DNA of 64,000 nt, taken from the NCBI GenBank assembly GCA_965203615.1, contig OZ241900.1, forward strand, positions 806,001 to 870,000, read 5' to 3'. The position numbers and the translations under genes are program-made. The notes beneath the pieces were generated by a model, which saw only the letters and a program-made list of their open reading frames with translations, ran no database searches and was not told where the DNA came from. Below are positions 1 through 8,940 of this stretch, one piece after another (the first letter of the stretch is position 1; each line of letters opens with the position of its first letter). The DNA comes from VXNE01 sp965203615 (GTDB lineage: Bacteria; Pseudomonadota; Gammaproteobacteria; Pseudomonadales; Azotimanducaceae).

Positions 1-2466
1 CCAGGCCAGAACCAGGTATTGAACGATGAACTCCACGTCGACAATGCCCCCCACACCGCGTTTCAGATCGACGTCGTCGCCGTGTTGCGCGGCAATGCGC
101 TTGCGCATGTTCTTCACTTCGCGGCGCAGCGACTCCTCGGACCGGGGCTGACATAGCAGTTCCCGGCGCGTGTCTTCGAAAGACTGCATGAGTACCGGAT
201 CGCCGGCCACCGCCCGGGCCCGAATCAGTGCCTGTTGCTCCCACACCCACGCGCGGCTGGTCTGGTATTCGCGAAACGCCGCAAGACTGGACACCATGAG
301 ACCGGCGTTGCCCGAGGGACGCAGGCGCATGTCGATCTCGTAGAGCGGCCCGGTATAGGTCCGCACCGTGAGCAGATGCAGCAGTCTCCGTACCATGCGG
401 TGCAGGAACTGGGACGCCGTCCTCGGCAAGTCGTGGAGGAACACGAGGTCGAGGTCCGAATCCATTCCCAACTCCTGCCCCCCGAGCTTGCCGTAGCCGA
501 CCGCGATGAACGGCCTTCTCTCGTCGGACCCGTCCGCGCACTGCTCCCAGGCCAGCCGAACGGCGTGCTCCAGCACCGCCTCCGCCAGCCAGCTCAGGTA
601 GTCGCTGACATGCATGATGGGCAGCAGACCCCTCGCCTCCGCCACCGCCACGCGAAAGACGCGTTGCTCCTTGAATTCCCGCAATGCGTCAACAAGCGCT
701 TCTTCGTCCCGAGCGGCCGCAAGGGCCGCACCGAGTTCCTCCACCAGCGCGTCGCGGCCCGACAGCAGGTCCCACGCGTGTTTGTCCAGCATCACTTCCA
801 TGAACACCGGTTGCGCGGCGATCTGGTCCGCCACCCAACGACTCTGGCCCGCCAGACGCACGAAGATCTCCAGCGCCTCCGGGTTTTCCCGCAATAACGC
901 CAGGTAGGTGGAGCGGCGCAGCAAGGTCTTGAAAATCGGCACAAGGCGCTCGACGGTGCGCAGGGGGCTCGCTTGCCGGCTTGCAATCTGCAGCACCTCC
1001 GGCATCAGCGCATCAAGCCGGTTCCGGCCATCCTCGCTGACCGAAGACCGGTCGCGCGCCTGGACGAGGTCGCGCAACAGGCCAGCCACCGTCTCGGGTG
1101 CGTCGAAACCTGCTTCGGCCAATTCGGCCGGATCTTCGCCAGCCGTCCACAGGCCGCCCTGTGCCTGCGGGGCTGCCGCACCGATGACGCGATCAAAAAT
1201 GCGCTCCACGTTGTCGCGATGATGGGCAAGCGCGGAGAGGAACGACTGGTAGGACGCGAAACCCATGGCGACCGCCAACCGCAACCGACTGCTTTCGGTC
1301 ACGGGCAGCCGCTGCGTCTGCCGGTCCGCCTCCGCCTGAATGCAATGCTCGGTGTTGCGCAGGAACCGGTAGGCGTCGCGCAACTCGGCAACGGTGTCGG
1401 CGTCGAACCTCTCGGCTCGCTCCAACTCGGTAAGGGTGTCGAGGAAGCCGGGTTTCTGCATATCCCTGAATCGTCCGCCGAGAATGAGCTGCTGCACCTG
1501 CACGGCGAACTCCGCATAGCGAATGCCGCCGGGACCGAGTTTCACGTCCTCCGGGCGATGCCGCTCGGCGGCGAGGCGCGCCTTCATCTCGCGCATCGCT
1601 TCCAGCGAACCGAAATCGAGATAGCGCCGGTACACGAAGGGCCGCAGCGAATCCAGCAGTTCCTCGCCCCGCGCCGTGTCGCCGGCACATGCCCGCGCCT
1701 TGATCAGCGCGTAGCGTTCCCAACTGCGACCCTGTGACTCAAAGTAATCCTGCATCGCGCCGAAATGCATGACGAGTGGGCCGCTGGCACCGTAGGGCCG
1801 CAGTCGCATGTCCACGCGAAATACGAAGCCGTCGACCGTGATCGGATGCAACAGATCGATGATTCCCTGCCCGACCCGAATGAAGAACTGCTGGTTGCGG
1901 ACACCGGAGGTCGTCTGTCCGTCTTCCGGAAAGGCGAACATGAGGTCCACGTCGGACGACAGGTTCAGTTCGCGCCCGCCCAGCTTGCCCAGCGCGAACA
2001 CCGTGAGGCGCTGCACCGCGCCGGAGGCCCCGCGCGGTTCGCCGGCGCGTTCCGCCTCGCGCCGCTCCGCCGCCTCGAGGGCCGCGCCGATGAAACCATC
2101 GGCCATGTCCGAAAGCGACCGCGTCGTCTCTTCCAGCGGCGCAGTTCCCGCCAGGTGGCGCCAGACGATCCAGAGTTGGCAGCGATTGCGCAGCTGGCGG
2201 AACTCCCGCTTGAGGTCGTCGGTCGTTGAGGCGCCGGTGTTCGCCTCGGCCAACTCGTTGCCGAACCAGGCCCGGTCGAACGGTGACTCGAACCGTGCCG
2301 CATCCAGGGATTGCAGGAACCAGTCCCGCTGCTGCGTGGCCACGCGCTGCGCGAAATCGCTCAGTGCCAGGATCCGGCGCGCCGACTCCGGGAGTTCGAT
2401 GCCCTCCCGCTCCGCGAACCGGTCCGCCAGCTCGGTCAGACCCGTCGGCAATTGGCTGGAATCCAT
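1..2466 (-). CDS. glnE: Bifunctional glutamine synthetase adenylyltransferase/deadenylase (3' end cut by window)
   Basis: GlnE adds AMP to, and removes it from, glutamine synthetase in response to PII state. The reverse strand is open for 822 codons from the ATG at 2466 to the window edge. The usual length is about 940-980 residues, so roughly the last 120-150 are missing. Two nucleotidyltransferase signatures are visible. The first, GKLGGRELN followed by SSDVDLMF, lies at residues 160-177 (deadenylase half). The second, GKLGGQELG followed by MDSDLDLVF, lies near residue 660 (adenylylase half). The motif RLRPYGASG follows the first and RLRPSGNAG the second. The gene starts 86 bp after the end of bfr on the same strand. 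Both catalytic halves look intact in the visible part. Confidence 0.95.
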   Translation of the reverse strand, partial: MDSSQLPTGLTELADRFAEREGIELPESARRILALSDFAQRVATQQRDWFLQSLDAARFESPFDRAWFGNELAEANTGASTTDDLKREFRQLRNRCQLWIVWRHLAGTAPLEETTRSLSDMADGFIGAALEAAERREAERAGEPRGASGAVQRLTVFALGKLGGRELNLSSDVDLMFAFPEDGQTTSGVRNQQFFIRVGQGIIDLLHPITVDGFVFRVDMRLRPYGASGPLVMHFGAMQDYFESQGRSWERYALIKARACAGDTARGEELLDSLRPFVYRRYLDFGSLEAMREMKARLAAERHRPEDVKLGPGGIRYAEFAVQVQQLILGGRFRDMQKPGFLDTLTELERAERFDADTVAELRDAYRFLRNTEHCIQAEADRQTQRLPVTESSRLRLAVAMGFASYQSFLSALAHHRDNVERIFDRVIGAAAPQAQGGLWTAGEDPAELAEAGFDAPETVAGLLRDLVQARDRSSVSEDGRNRLDALMPEVLQIASRQASPLRTVERLVPIFKTLLRRSTYLALLRENPEALEIFVRLAGQSRWVADQIAAQPVFMEVMLDKHAWDLLSGRDALVEELGAALAAARDEEALVDALREFKEQRVFRVAVAEARGLLPIMHVSDYLSWLAEAVLEHAVRLAWEQCADGSDERRPFIAVGYGKLGGQELGMDSDLDLVFLHDLPRTASQFLHRMVRRLLHLLTVRTYTGPLYEIDMRLRPSGNAGLMVSSLAAFREYQTSRAWVWEQQALIRARAVAGDPVLMQSFEDTRRELLCQPRSEESLRREVKNMRKRIAAQHGDDVDLKRGVGGIVDVEFIVQYLVLAW

Positions 2467-2552
2467 CAACCCGCCACCTCTTTCGTCCAGGTTGCAGGGA
2501 AGCGCGGCAACCCCGCGGCGAAAGGCATTCTAAAGCGCGCCGGGATTGCTGC

Positions 2553-3029
2553 CTACGGTTGCGACATCGCCGATTGGATGTAGTTCTGGATTCCCGCCTT
2601 GCCGATAAGTTCCAGTTGCGTTTCCAGCCAGTCCACGTGCTCCTCTTCGGATTCAAGAATCGATTCGAAGAGCTCGCGGCTGACATAGTCCGATACGGAT
2701 TCCGAAAAGGCGATGGCCTCGCGCAGCGCCGGCATGGCCTGCATCTCCAGTTCGAGATCGCACTTGAGGATCTCTTCGACATCGGTACCGATGAGGAGCT
2801 TGCCCAGGTCCTGAAGGTTCGGCAGCCCTTCGAGGAACAGAATCCTCTCCATCAGGCTGTCCGCATGATGCATCTCGTCGATGGACGCCTTCTTTTCCTT
2901 CTCGCCGAGTTCTCCCATCCCCCAGTCGGAGAGCATCCTTGCGTGCAGGAAGTACTGGTTGATCGCCGTCAACTCGTTCTTCAGTACGCCGTTCAGGTGT
3001 CCGATGATGTTCGCGTCCTGCGGCTTCAT
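2553..3029 (-). CDS. bfr: Bacterioferritin
   Basis: This is a 158-residue haem-containing ferritin that oxidises and stores iron in the cytoplasm as a 24-mer cage. All six ferroxidase-centre ligands are present: E19, E52, H55, E95, E128 and H131, each one residue later than in E. coli Bfr. M53 is the expected haem ligand and Y26 is conserved. The length is normal. A GGAGAAG ribosome site sits just before the ATG. The gene is divergent from bfd, its reductase partner, across a 194-bp spacer that carries two Fur-box-like sequences. Co-regulation by iron is therefore likely, by inference. Confidence 0.96.
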   Translation of the reverse strand: MKPQDANIIGHLNGVLKNELTAINQYFLHARMLSDWGMGELGEKEKKASIDEMHHADSLMERILFLEGLPNLQDLGKLLIGTDVEEILKCDLELEMQAMPALREAIAFSESVSDYVSRELFESILESEEEHVDWLETQLELIGKAGIQNYIQSAMSQP

Positions 3030-3107
3030 GGCTTCTCCGACTACAGCCCGGAATCCGTCACACTATCGCTGGGTCACTGGCCAATGTCAAACTTAAGTTT
3101 TTGAAAT

Positions 3108-3126
3108 ATAAATGAAAACTATTATC
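3108..3126 (-). promoter_or_regulatory. Weak Fur-box-like site
   Basis: Read on the minus strand, this 19-mer starts GATAAT and matches the classical Fur consensus at about 12 of 19 positions. It lies about 80 bp upstream of the bfr start. Match counting was done by eye. Confidence 0.4.
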
Positions 3127-3186
3127 AGATGCGATCTATGGATCGCTCGTCCAAGCGTGATGAGGCAGAGATAACAAAGGATGTTT

Positions 3187-3205
3187 GCTATTACTAATCA
3201 TTCTC
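3187..3205 (+). promoter_or_regulatory. Fur-box-like site before bfd
   Basis: This 19-mer contains CTAATCATTCTC and matches the Fur consensus at about 14 of 19 positions. It ends 18 bp before the bfd start codon, a suitable position for iron-dependent repression. Match counting was done by eye. Confidence 0.55.
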
Positions 3206-3223
3206 ATTTAGAATTCGCTCACG

Positions 3224-3409
3224 ATGTACGTATGCCTCTGCCAAGCCGTCAAGGACGCCGAGATAAAGGACGCTGTCAGAGACGGCCACGCCAGTCTTGA
3301 GGCGCTCGCCGACAAACTCGGCGTCGGCACCGGCTGCGGTTGCTGCCGCGAATACGCCGAAGCTCTCATAGAGACGCTCACTCCCGTCGGCATCCACGAA
3401 GCCGCCTGA
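3224..3409 (+). CDS. bfd: Bacterioferritin-associated ferredoxin
   Basis: This 61-residue [2Fe-2S] protein donates electrons to bacterioferritin so that stored iron can be released. The cluster ligands follow the BFD pattern: C4 and C6 (CxC) near the N-terminus, then C38 and C41 in a CGCC run. Length and spacing are typical. It is divergent from bfr with a Fur-box-like sequence just upstream. No other ORF fits here, and the pairing with bfr is strong supporting context. Confidence 0.93.
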   Translation: MYVCLCQAVKDAEIKDAVRDGHASLEALADKLGVGTGCGCCREYAEALIETLTPVGIHEAA

Positions 3410-3629
3410 ACGCCCCTTCGGGCACCCTCGAACCACGAACGGCCAGTATGGTCGTGCGCCGGCGTCATCCGTATTGACAAACAGATGACTGTAGGCTCGC
3501 CCTGCGGTAGCCTCATCCTTTGGGATCAGCTTGCGCGATCGCAACGATCCGCGGCCCCATGCAAGCGGGAACTTCTCCACACGACACCATATAAATAACT
3601 GTTTTAAAACAACTTTTAAGAGGGGATAA

Positions 3630-6176
3630 ATGGACTCCAGCCGAACAGAGGTCCTGATCGGGAGCGCCTCCAGTCGCGGCGCATCCACTGAACTCAGCGT
3701 CGAGGTGCCGACCTACGACCGCGAGAGACTGGAGGACGTCGGCTTCATGACCGCCATGACGCTGACACTGCTCGGCAACTATGCCCAGACCGGGCACTTT
3801 GGCGGCCCGCTCGCCTATACGCCCTACAACGTGGCCCTGCACCTGGCCGGTCCGGAGAACGGCGGCCTGCGCTACGACTACCGGCGGCCCAAGCACCCCT
3901 TCGGCGACAGGCTGCTGCTCGCCGGAGGTCACAACATCCCCACCCTCTACGCGCTATGGATGGTCATGGGCGAGGCCATGGCGCGCCGCTTCGCCGCCAC
4001 CGGCGACGAACGCTTCCGGGTGGATCCCGAGGTCGCGATCCTGCCCATAGACTGCCTGGGCTTTCGCCGGGGTGCCGGTGTCCTCCCGACACTGCTCTCC
4101 GACAACGGCCTCGACAACGACCCCCTGTTCGCCCAGGCCAGGCTGCGCGGCATCCGCCCCCTGGCCGGACACGCGGAAACCACCGATCTCATCAACGATG
4201 TCAACGGCGGACCGTCGGGAATCGGGATAGCCACCGCGGCGGGCAAGGCCGCATTCTGGGACTTCATGGGCGCCGGCGAATCGCCGAAGATCGTGGCCCT
4301 GGAGGGTGAAATGGCCATGACCTCCGGCCACTCCCAGGAGTTGAAGACACAGGCCGTCGCCCAGCAGGTGGGCAAGCGCCTGCGCATACTCCTGTCGTTC
4401 AACAACGCCGGCATCGACGACTCGTTGATCGGCGGCGTGGTATCCGAGTCCATCGACGGCTATCGCATTGCGGACCAGTGGGCGGCATACGGCTGGAACG
4501 TCCTCACCCTCGAGAACGGCAATGACTACGACCAGGTGCTGGCGGCGCTCAAGACCATGGACACCTGGGACCCCGATGATCGGCGACCGATGATAGTCGT
4601 CGGCCGAACCACCAAGGGTTGGTGGCCCGCCGCGCAAGACGGCGAGATTCCCGGTTTCGGCCCGCAGATCGTCGGCTATCACAGCCACCCTTACGAGATG
4701 AAGATGAACGTGCCCTACTTCGTCGCCCTGGCCGAGACCTTCGAGAAGCGTTTCGGCGTCGCCTTCGAGGGCATCCGCGACGGCGCGGTCTCGGATGAGG
4801 CCGAGCGGTTGCGCCAGTTCAAGACCAACATCGATGTCGTCATGTCCGTGCTGGAGCAGGACGACCGCGGAGTCTGGCTCACCGATCGCATGGTGGAGAT
4901 CGGCGACGGGGTTTCCGACGACGTCAAGCTGCGCTTCGACGTGGCCAGGGATCCGTTTCAGGATGACCGCCTGCAGATAGACGCGCTGCCGGTCGAACCA
5001 TGCACGGTCGCGGGAAACCTGAACGGCAAGTCCGAGGAAATCAGCGTCGAACTGTTCAAGCAACCGGGCGAGGTCGCCGGTACGAGGCGGGCGATCTCGG
5101 AAGTGCTGAAGTGGATGAACCACGTCACCGACAACAGGTTCATCACCGTGTCCGCCGACCTCTCGAACTCCATCAATGTCGAGAAGGGTTCCCTGACCGG
5201 ACACTACAACCCCCGTACCAACCAGGCCGGCACGCGGCTCAAGGCGGCGATCCAGGAGGCCGGCAACGCGTCCACCGCCGTGGGCCTGGTCGGCCAGAGC
5301 GCATCGCTTGATCCCGACGTTCATAGCGGCGTATGGGCGATGAGCGGAAGCTACGGCGCGTTTACGCCGTTCATGTACCTGCCGGCGCGGGTCTGGAGCC
5401 AGCAGAACCAGGACAGCCCGTTCCGGGTTGGCGTCCTCAACGTTCTTGCCGGCCACTCGGGCCCGGAAACCGCCGCCGACGCGCGCACCCACTTCGGCAT
5501 TTTCGCGCCCCAGGTGTGGAAGCTGTTCCCGCGCGGCCAGGTCATCGTCCTCAATTTCTGGGACTACAACGATGTCGCGCCGGGCTACTTCGCCGCCGCC
5601 GCCATCGCCGCCCGGGAACCGTTGGTGGGCGTAATCGTGCTCGAGGTGGCACGGCCCGACTTCCCGGTGGCAGACCGCTCGACGTTCGCCGACACGGACC
5701 TCAGGGCGGCCGCCAAGGGCTTCTACGTGCTGCGAGACTTCAAACCCGGCGAACCGCGACACGGCTATGTCGTTGCCCAGGGTTCCAGCTCCACCGTCAA
5801 CCTGGTGCGGGTACTCCCAGAGCTCGAAGCCCAGGGCATCAATGTCAAGGTGATCGCCGCCATCAGCGAGGAACTGTTCGAACGTCAGCCGAAGGCCTAT
5901 CGCGATGCCGTACTTCCGCCGGAGGCCAGGCACGACCTGATGATCGTCACGACCGGCACGCAGCGCATGTGGCCGCTACGCGATGTCGGGCCGCTGACCG
6001 CTGAATACTCGATGGTTTCCGACTGGCACGACCGTTGGCTGACCGGCGGTCTGGAGCCCGACGTGATCGCGGAGGCGCACCTGGACCAGGATTCGATTCG
6101 GGCAGGCGTAGAGCGATTCGCCCGAGACCGCGATCAGCGCCTTGGACGCCTGAGGGAAGCGCTAGCCGCGTTGTAG
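3630..6176 (+). CDS. Transketolase-family thiamine diphosphate enzyme
   Basis: This 848-residue protein has the transketolase layout: an N-terminal TPP-binding domain, a central pyrimidine-binding domain (about 490-690) and a C-terminal domain. The TPP/Mg signature appears as EGEM at residues 225-228 with the paired NN at 258-259, so the usual second G of GDG is M here. It is longer than ordinary transketolase (about 660) and resembles the transketolase/pyruvate-dehydrogenase-E1-like branch. Its substrate cannot be told from sequence. A GAGGGG ribosome site precedes the ATG. The Ldh_2-family dehydrogenase follows 36 bp downstream on the same strand, so the two probably form an operon. Central carbon or sugar-acid metabolism is inferred. 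Confidence 0.8.
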   Translation: MDSSRTEVLIGSASSRGASTELSVEVPTYDRERLEDVGFMTAMTLTLLGNYAQTGHFGGPLAYTPYNVALHLAGPENGGLRYDYRRPKHPFGDRLLLAGGHNIPTLYALWMVMGEAMARRFAATGDERFRVDPEVAILPIDCLGFRRGAGVLPTLLSDNGLDNDPLFAQARLRGIRPLAGHAETTDLINDVNGGPSGIGIATAAGKAAFWDFMGAGESPKIVALEGEMAMTSGHSQELKTQAVAQQVGKRLRILLSFNNAGIDDSLIGGVVSESIDGYRIADQWAAYGWNVLTLENGNDYDQVLAALKTMDTWDPDDRRPMIVVGRTTKGWWPAAQDGEIPGFGPQIVGYHSHPYEMKMNVPYFVALAETFEKRFGVAFEGIRDGAVSDEAERLRQFKTNIDVVMSVLEQDDRGVWLTDRMVEIGDGVSDDVKLRFDVARDPFQDDRLQIDALPVEPCTVAGNLNGKSEEISVELFKQPGEVAGTRRAISEVLKWMNHVTDNRFITVSADLSNSINVEKGSLTGHYNPRTNQAGTRLKAAIQEAGNASTAVGLVGQSASLDPDVHSGVWAMSGSYGAFTPFMYLPARVWSQQNQDSPFRVGVLNVLAGHSGPETAADARTHFGIFAPQVWKLFPRGQVIVLNFWDYNDVAPGYFAAAAIAAREPLVGVIVLEVARPDFPVADRSTFADTDLRAAAKGFYVLRDFKPGEPRHGYVVAQGSSSTVNLVRVLPELEAQGINVKVIAAISEELFERQPKAYRDAVLPPEARHDLMIVTTGTQRMWPLRDVGPLTAEYSMVSDWHDRWLTGGLEPDVIAEAHLDQDSIRAGVERFARDRDQRLGRLREALAAL

Positions 6177-6212
6177 CCGCGTCGCGCTGATCGTTCAGGA
6201 CGGAGCAAGAGA

Positions 6213-7301
6213 ATGCTTGAGCGCTTTCTGGTGCCGGATGCCGATGTGGTGCGCGTATCCGAAGACGCCGCACGGGCAGGCACCCAGGCCATATTCGAAC
6301 GCATGGGCCTCGCGCAGGCCGACGCCGCGCTATGTGCCGACGTACTCATCGCCAGCGACCTGCGCGGCTGCGAGAGCCACGGCATCTCCAACATGCTGCG
6401 GCGATACATCGAGTCGTATGGCGCCGGACGATTCAATCCCGACCCGAACGTCCGCGCGGTGCGCGAATCCGCCGTCAGCGCGACGCTGGATGGGGACCGC
6501 GGCATCGGCTTGCAGGTGGGGCCACGCGCCATGGAGATGGCCATGGAGAAGGCCGAGGCGCACGGCATGGGCGCGGTCGGCGTGCGCAACTGCGGCCACG
6601 TCGGAATGCTCGCCTACTACGCCATGATGGCCATCGAACGCGACATGATCGGCGTGACCATGGTTTCGGCCGCCGGCGACCACATGATCCCGACATTCGG
6701 TACCGAACCGGTCTTCGGCACGCATCCGATCGCCTGGGCGGTGCCCGCCGGCGAGTTGCCGCCGTTCGTTTTCGACGTGGCCACCACGCAGGTCGCCGCC
6801 AACAAGCTCGCGCTCTCCAGGCGGGTCGGTTCGAAGCTCGAGCCGGGGTGGATAGCGGACCTCGACGGCAGACCCATCATGGAGCGGATCGATGTGCCCG
6901 AGGGGGCACAGAACCGGATGCTGCCGTTCGGAGGTACCCGGGAGAATGGCAGCCACAAGGGCTATGGCTTCGCGGCAATCTCCGACATCATGTCGGGAAT
7001 CCTGTCCGGCAACGGTCCGGGATTCCTTGCCGGTCGAGGGAGCACATCCCAGTTCGTCATGGCGTTCAGGATCGACGCCTTCACCGATCTCGGCCAGTTC
7101 AAGAGCGACATGGACGCGCTACTCACGAGGCTCAGCACGATGAAGCCCGCCCCCGGTTACGAGCGCGTCTACTACGCCGGCCTGATAGAGCACGAGGAAA
7201 CCCTGCGGCGAAGAGCCGAGGGCATCCCCTATCACCGCGAGGTCGTGGAGTGGTTCAACCAGACCAGCGAAGAGTTGCGGCTAGAGATCCGGTGGCCGTA
7301 G
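6213..7301 (+). CDS. Ldh_2-family malate/L-lactate/ureidoglycolate-type dehydrogenase
   Basis: This 362-residue protein belongs to the NAD(P)-dependent YlbC/AllD/ComC family, which oxidises 2-hydroxy acids and is unrelated to classical lactate dehydrogenase. Typical segments are the SHG motif with H56, the glycine-rich GNCGHVG-like stretch around 130 (here RNCGHVG), and the later GSHKGYG motif. Length is normal. It follows the transketolase-like gene closely and is probably co-transcribed. The substrate cannot be assigned from sequence. It is followed by a convergent enoyl-CoA hydratase gene. Confidence 0.85.
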   Translation: MLERFLVPDADVVRVSEDAARAGTQAIFERMGLAQADAALCADVLIASDLRGCESHGISNMLRRYIESYGAGRFNPDPNVRAVRESAVSATLDGDRGIGLQVGPRAMEMAMEKAEAHGMGAVGVRNCGHVGMLAYYAMMAIERDMIGVTMVSAAGDHMIPTFGTEPVFGTHPIAWAVPAGELPPFVFDVATTQVAANKLALSRRVGSKLEPGWIADLDGRPIMERIDVPEGAQNRMLPFGGTRENGSHKGYGFAAISDIMSGILSGNGPGFLAGRGSTSQFVMAFRIDAFTDLGQFKSDMDALLTRLSTMKPAPGYERVYYAGLIEHEETLRRRAEGIPYHREVVEWFNQTSEELRLEIRWP

Positions 7302-7316
7302 CCCACGGCCGGAGCA

Positions 7317-8093
7317 TTACCGCCCTTCGAACTTCGGCTCCCGCTTCTCCATGAATGCCCGCATCGCCTCGCGGGAGTCGTTGCTCGCACCCGTTCGCAT
7401 GTGGCGTTCCGTCTCGAGTTCGATGTATTCGCGTAATGGCATGTTTTCGGCGTTGATGAAATTCTGCTTCATCTGACCGATGGCCAGCGGCGCGGATTTC
7501 GACAGGCGCTTGGCAATCTCGCGCACGTCGTCGCGAAACGTCTCATCCGGGAAGGTCCTGAGCACTAGGCCCATGCGTTCCGCGTCCTCGGCACTGAACT
7601 TCTGCGACATGAAGAACAGTTCCCGCGCCTTGGTCGCCCCGACTATGCGTGGCAGGAGCCACGGCCCACCCATGTCGCCGGAAATCCCGACGCCGAGAAA
7701 CGCCGAATTGAACATCGCGCGCTCGCTTGCATAGCGCAGGTCACAGGCGCAGGCCCATCCCAGGCCCGCGCCGGCGCAGGCGCCGTTGATCGCGGCGATG
7801 GTCACCTTCGGCATCTCGTGGAGCAGTGTCGTGATGTGGAAGTACTCCTTCTTGTTCGGCTCCTGCGGTTCGCCGCTGGTCGATGCCCTGAGATCCGCGC
7901 CTGGGCAGAACGCGCGACCGGCGCCCGTGAAGATGACGACGCGGACACGCTCGTCCACCGCCACCTCGCGCAGACACGCATGTACTTCCCGGTTGAGCGT
8001 CCCGGTGATGCCATTGAGGCTGTCCGGCCGGTTGAGCGTGACGGTGGCGAGGTTGCCGTCGATTTCGTAAAGGACGGTTTCGTAGTCTGACAT
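7317..8093 (-). CDS. Enoyl-CoA hydratase/isomerase family protein
   Basis: A crotonase-fold protein of 258 residues from the ATG at 8093, chosen because AGGAAC precedes it and homologues begin near MSDYE. An upstream in-frame start at 8180 would add 29 unlikely residues. The oxyanion-hole segments are AFCPGADL (62-69) and GACAGAGLG (104-112). At the usual acid positions it has no Glu near 130 but keeps an acidic residue at D140, so it may not be a plain hydratase. It acts on an acyl-CoA substrate that the sequence does not identify. It is convergent with the Ldh_2 gene. Confidence 0.85.
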   Translation of the reverse strand: MSDYETVLYEIDGNLATVTLNRPDSLNGITGTLNREVHACLREVAVDERVRVVIFTGAGRAFCPGADLRASTSGEPQEPNKKEYFHITTLLHEMPKVTIAAINGACAGAGLGWACACDLRYASERAMFNSAFLGVGISGDMGGPWLLPRIVGATKARELFFMSQKFSAEDAERMGLVLRTFPDETFRDDVREIAKRLSKSAPLAIGQMKQNFINAENMPLREYIELETERHMRTGASNDSREAMRAFMEKREPKFEGR

Positions 8094-8187
8094 GGTTCCT
8101 TCCCGGAGCGAGTGCGTCGCAAAGCCTATGCCGATTCGCCCCCGACCGACAAGGTGATGCAACAGTTCTCGAGTGGGCACCCAGATG

Positions 8188-8613
8188 TCAACCGGTTGCT
8201 CCCGGCGCCCAGGGATTCACGATTCGTACGCCCGCAGCCTTGAAGTCACCCGCATCTCGTGTCGCCACGCTCATCCGATGCACCAACGCGATTGCCGCAA
8301 TCTGTCCATCCGCAATATTGATTCGCGTCCCCCGACGCTCCGCAGCCGCCGCCAGATTACCGTAGGCTTCCGCGGCACGTTCATCGAAAGCGTAGGTTCG
8401 TCCCACAAAACGATCGCGAGTCGCTTTCCAGAACTCCAACAGGCTTGATCGTCTCCGTCCAGCCGGAAGCCGGGCAATCCCGTATCGCAGTTCCGCCAGC
8501 GCAATCGACGGCAACGCCAACAATTGTTCGTTCGCTTCCAACCACCGGACAACCGTTGTGTCAGGCGATACCCGGGTTAGCTCCGACAGCACATTGGTGT
8601 CGAGCAGAATCAA
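8188..8613 (-). CDS. vapC: VapC-type PIN-domain ribonuclease toxin
   Basis: A 141-residue PIN-domain protein, expected to cleave RNA when free of its antitoxin. The acidic metal-binding residues are visible: D5 in LLDTN, E41 in AELRYG, D102 in IADGQIAA and D120/D123 near the end. The start is TTG at 8613, overlapping the antitoxin stop as TTGA, which suggests translational coupling. The form resembles the FitB/VapC branch. It is the downstream gene of a complete antitoxin-toxin pair. Confidence 0.9.
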   Translation of the reverse strand: MILLDTNVLSELTRVSPDTTVVRWLEANEQLLALPSIALAELRYGIARLPAGRRRSSLLEFWKATRDRFVGRTYAFDERAAEAYGNLAAAAERRGTRINIADGQIAAIALVHRMSVATRDAGDFKAAGVRIVNPWAPGATG

Positions 8614-8849
8614 AATTCGACCACAGACTGGGGCTGATCATGCGACTGGAGGAACGAGTCAATTTCCTCACCAGGGACGACGAGGGCAACGAGATCATGC
8701 GGAAACCGCGTTGGCGCAACGGGTAGGTGGGCAGCCTGGTCAAGGATCGACCTGGCGAGCGCTTCAAGGCTGCAACCACTCGACTCAGCGCGCTTGCGCA
8801 GTCGTTCTTTCGACTCGGCAGAGAGATTGCGTATCGTGATGCTCGGCAT
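8610..8849 (-). CDS. FitA/VapB-type ribbon-helix-helix antitoxin
   Basis: A 79-residue antitoxin starting at the ATG at 8849, which has GGAGAT upstream. An in-frame start at 8894 would run into the operator. The N-terminus (MPSITIRNLS) followed by a helical stretch is typical of Arc/FitA ribbon-helix-helix DNA binders. The C-terminal part should bind the toxin. It overlaps vapC by four bases. A perfect 16-bp palindrome lies 33 bp upstream and is probably its autoregulatory operator. Confidence 0.85.
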   Translation of the reverse strand: MPSITIRNLSAESKERLRKRAESSGCSLEALARSILDQAAHLPVAPTRFPHDLVALVVPGEEIDSFLQSHDQPQSVVEF

Positions 8850-8881
8850 TGGAATCTCCGCGTATGAACCAGCCTCGAAAA

Positions 8882-8897
8882 TGATTGCATGCAATCA
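8882..8897. promoter_or_regulatory. Palindromic operator of the vapBC pair
   Basis: TGATTGCATGCAATCA is a perfect 16-bp palindrome, with two further matched A/T pairs after one mismatch on each side. It lies between the antitoxin start and the end of the neighbouring gene. The ribbon-helix-helix antitoxin (with toxin) is the likely ligand. Confidence 0.65.
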
Positions 8898-8940
8898 CTT
8901 TCACAGCAAGCCACCATTCGCGGTCAACTGAGGGCCAGCA

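Noticed and set aside
1739..2782. Minus-strand 347-codon ORF spanning glnE start and bfr end
   Set aside because: Out-of-frame shadow of glnE and bfr.
3954..5933. Minus-strand open frame of 659 codons
   Set aside because: Antisense shadow of the transketolase-like gene; no recognisable motif.
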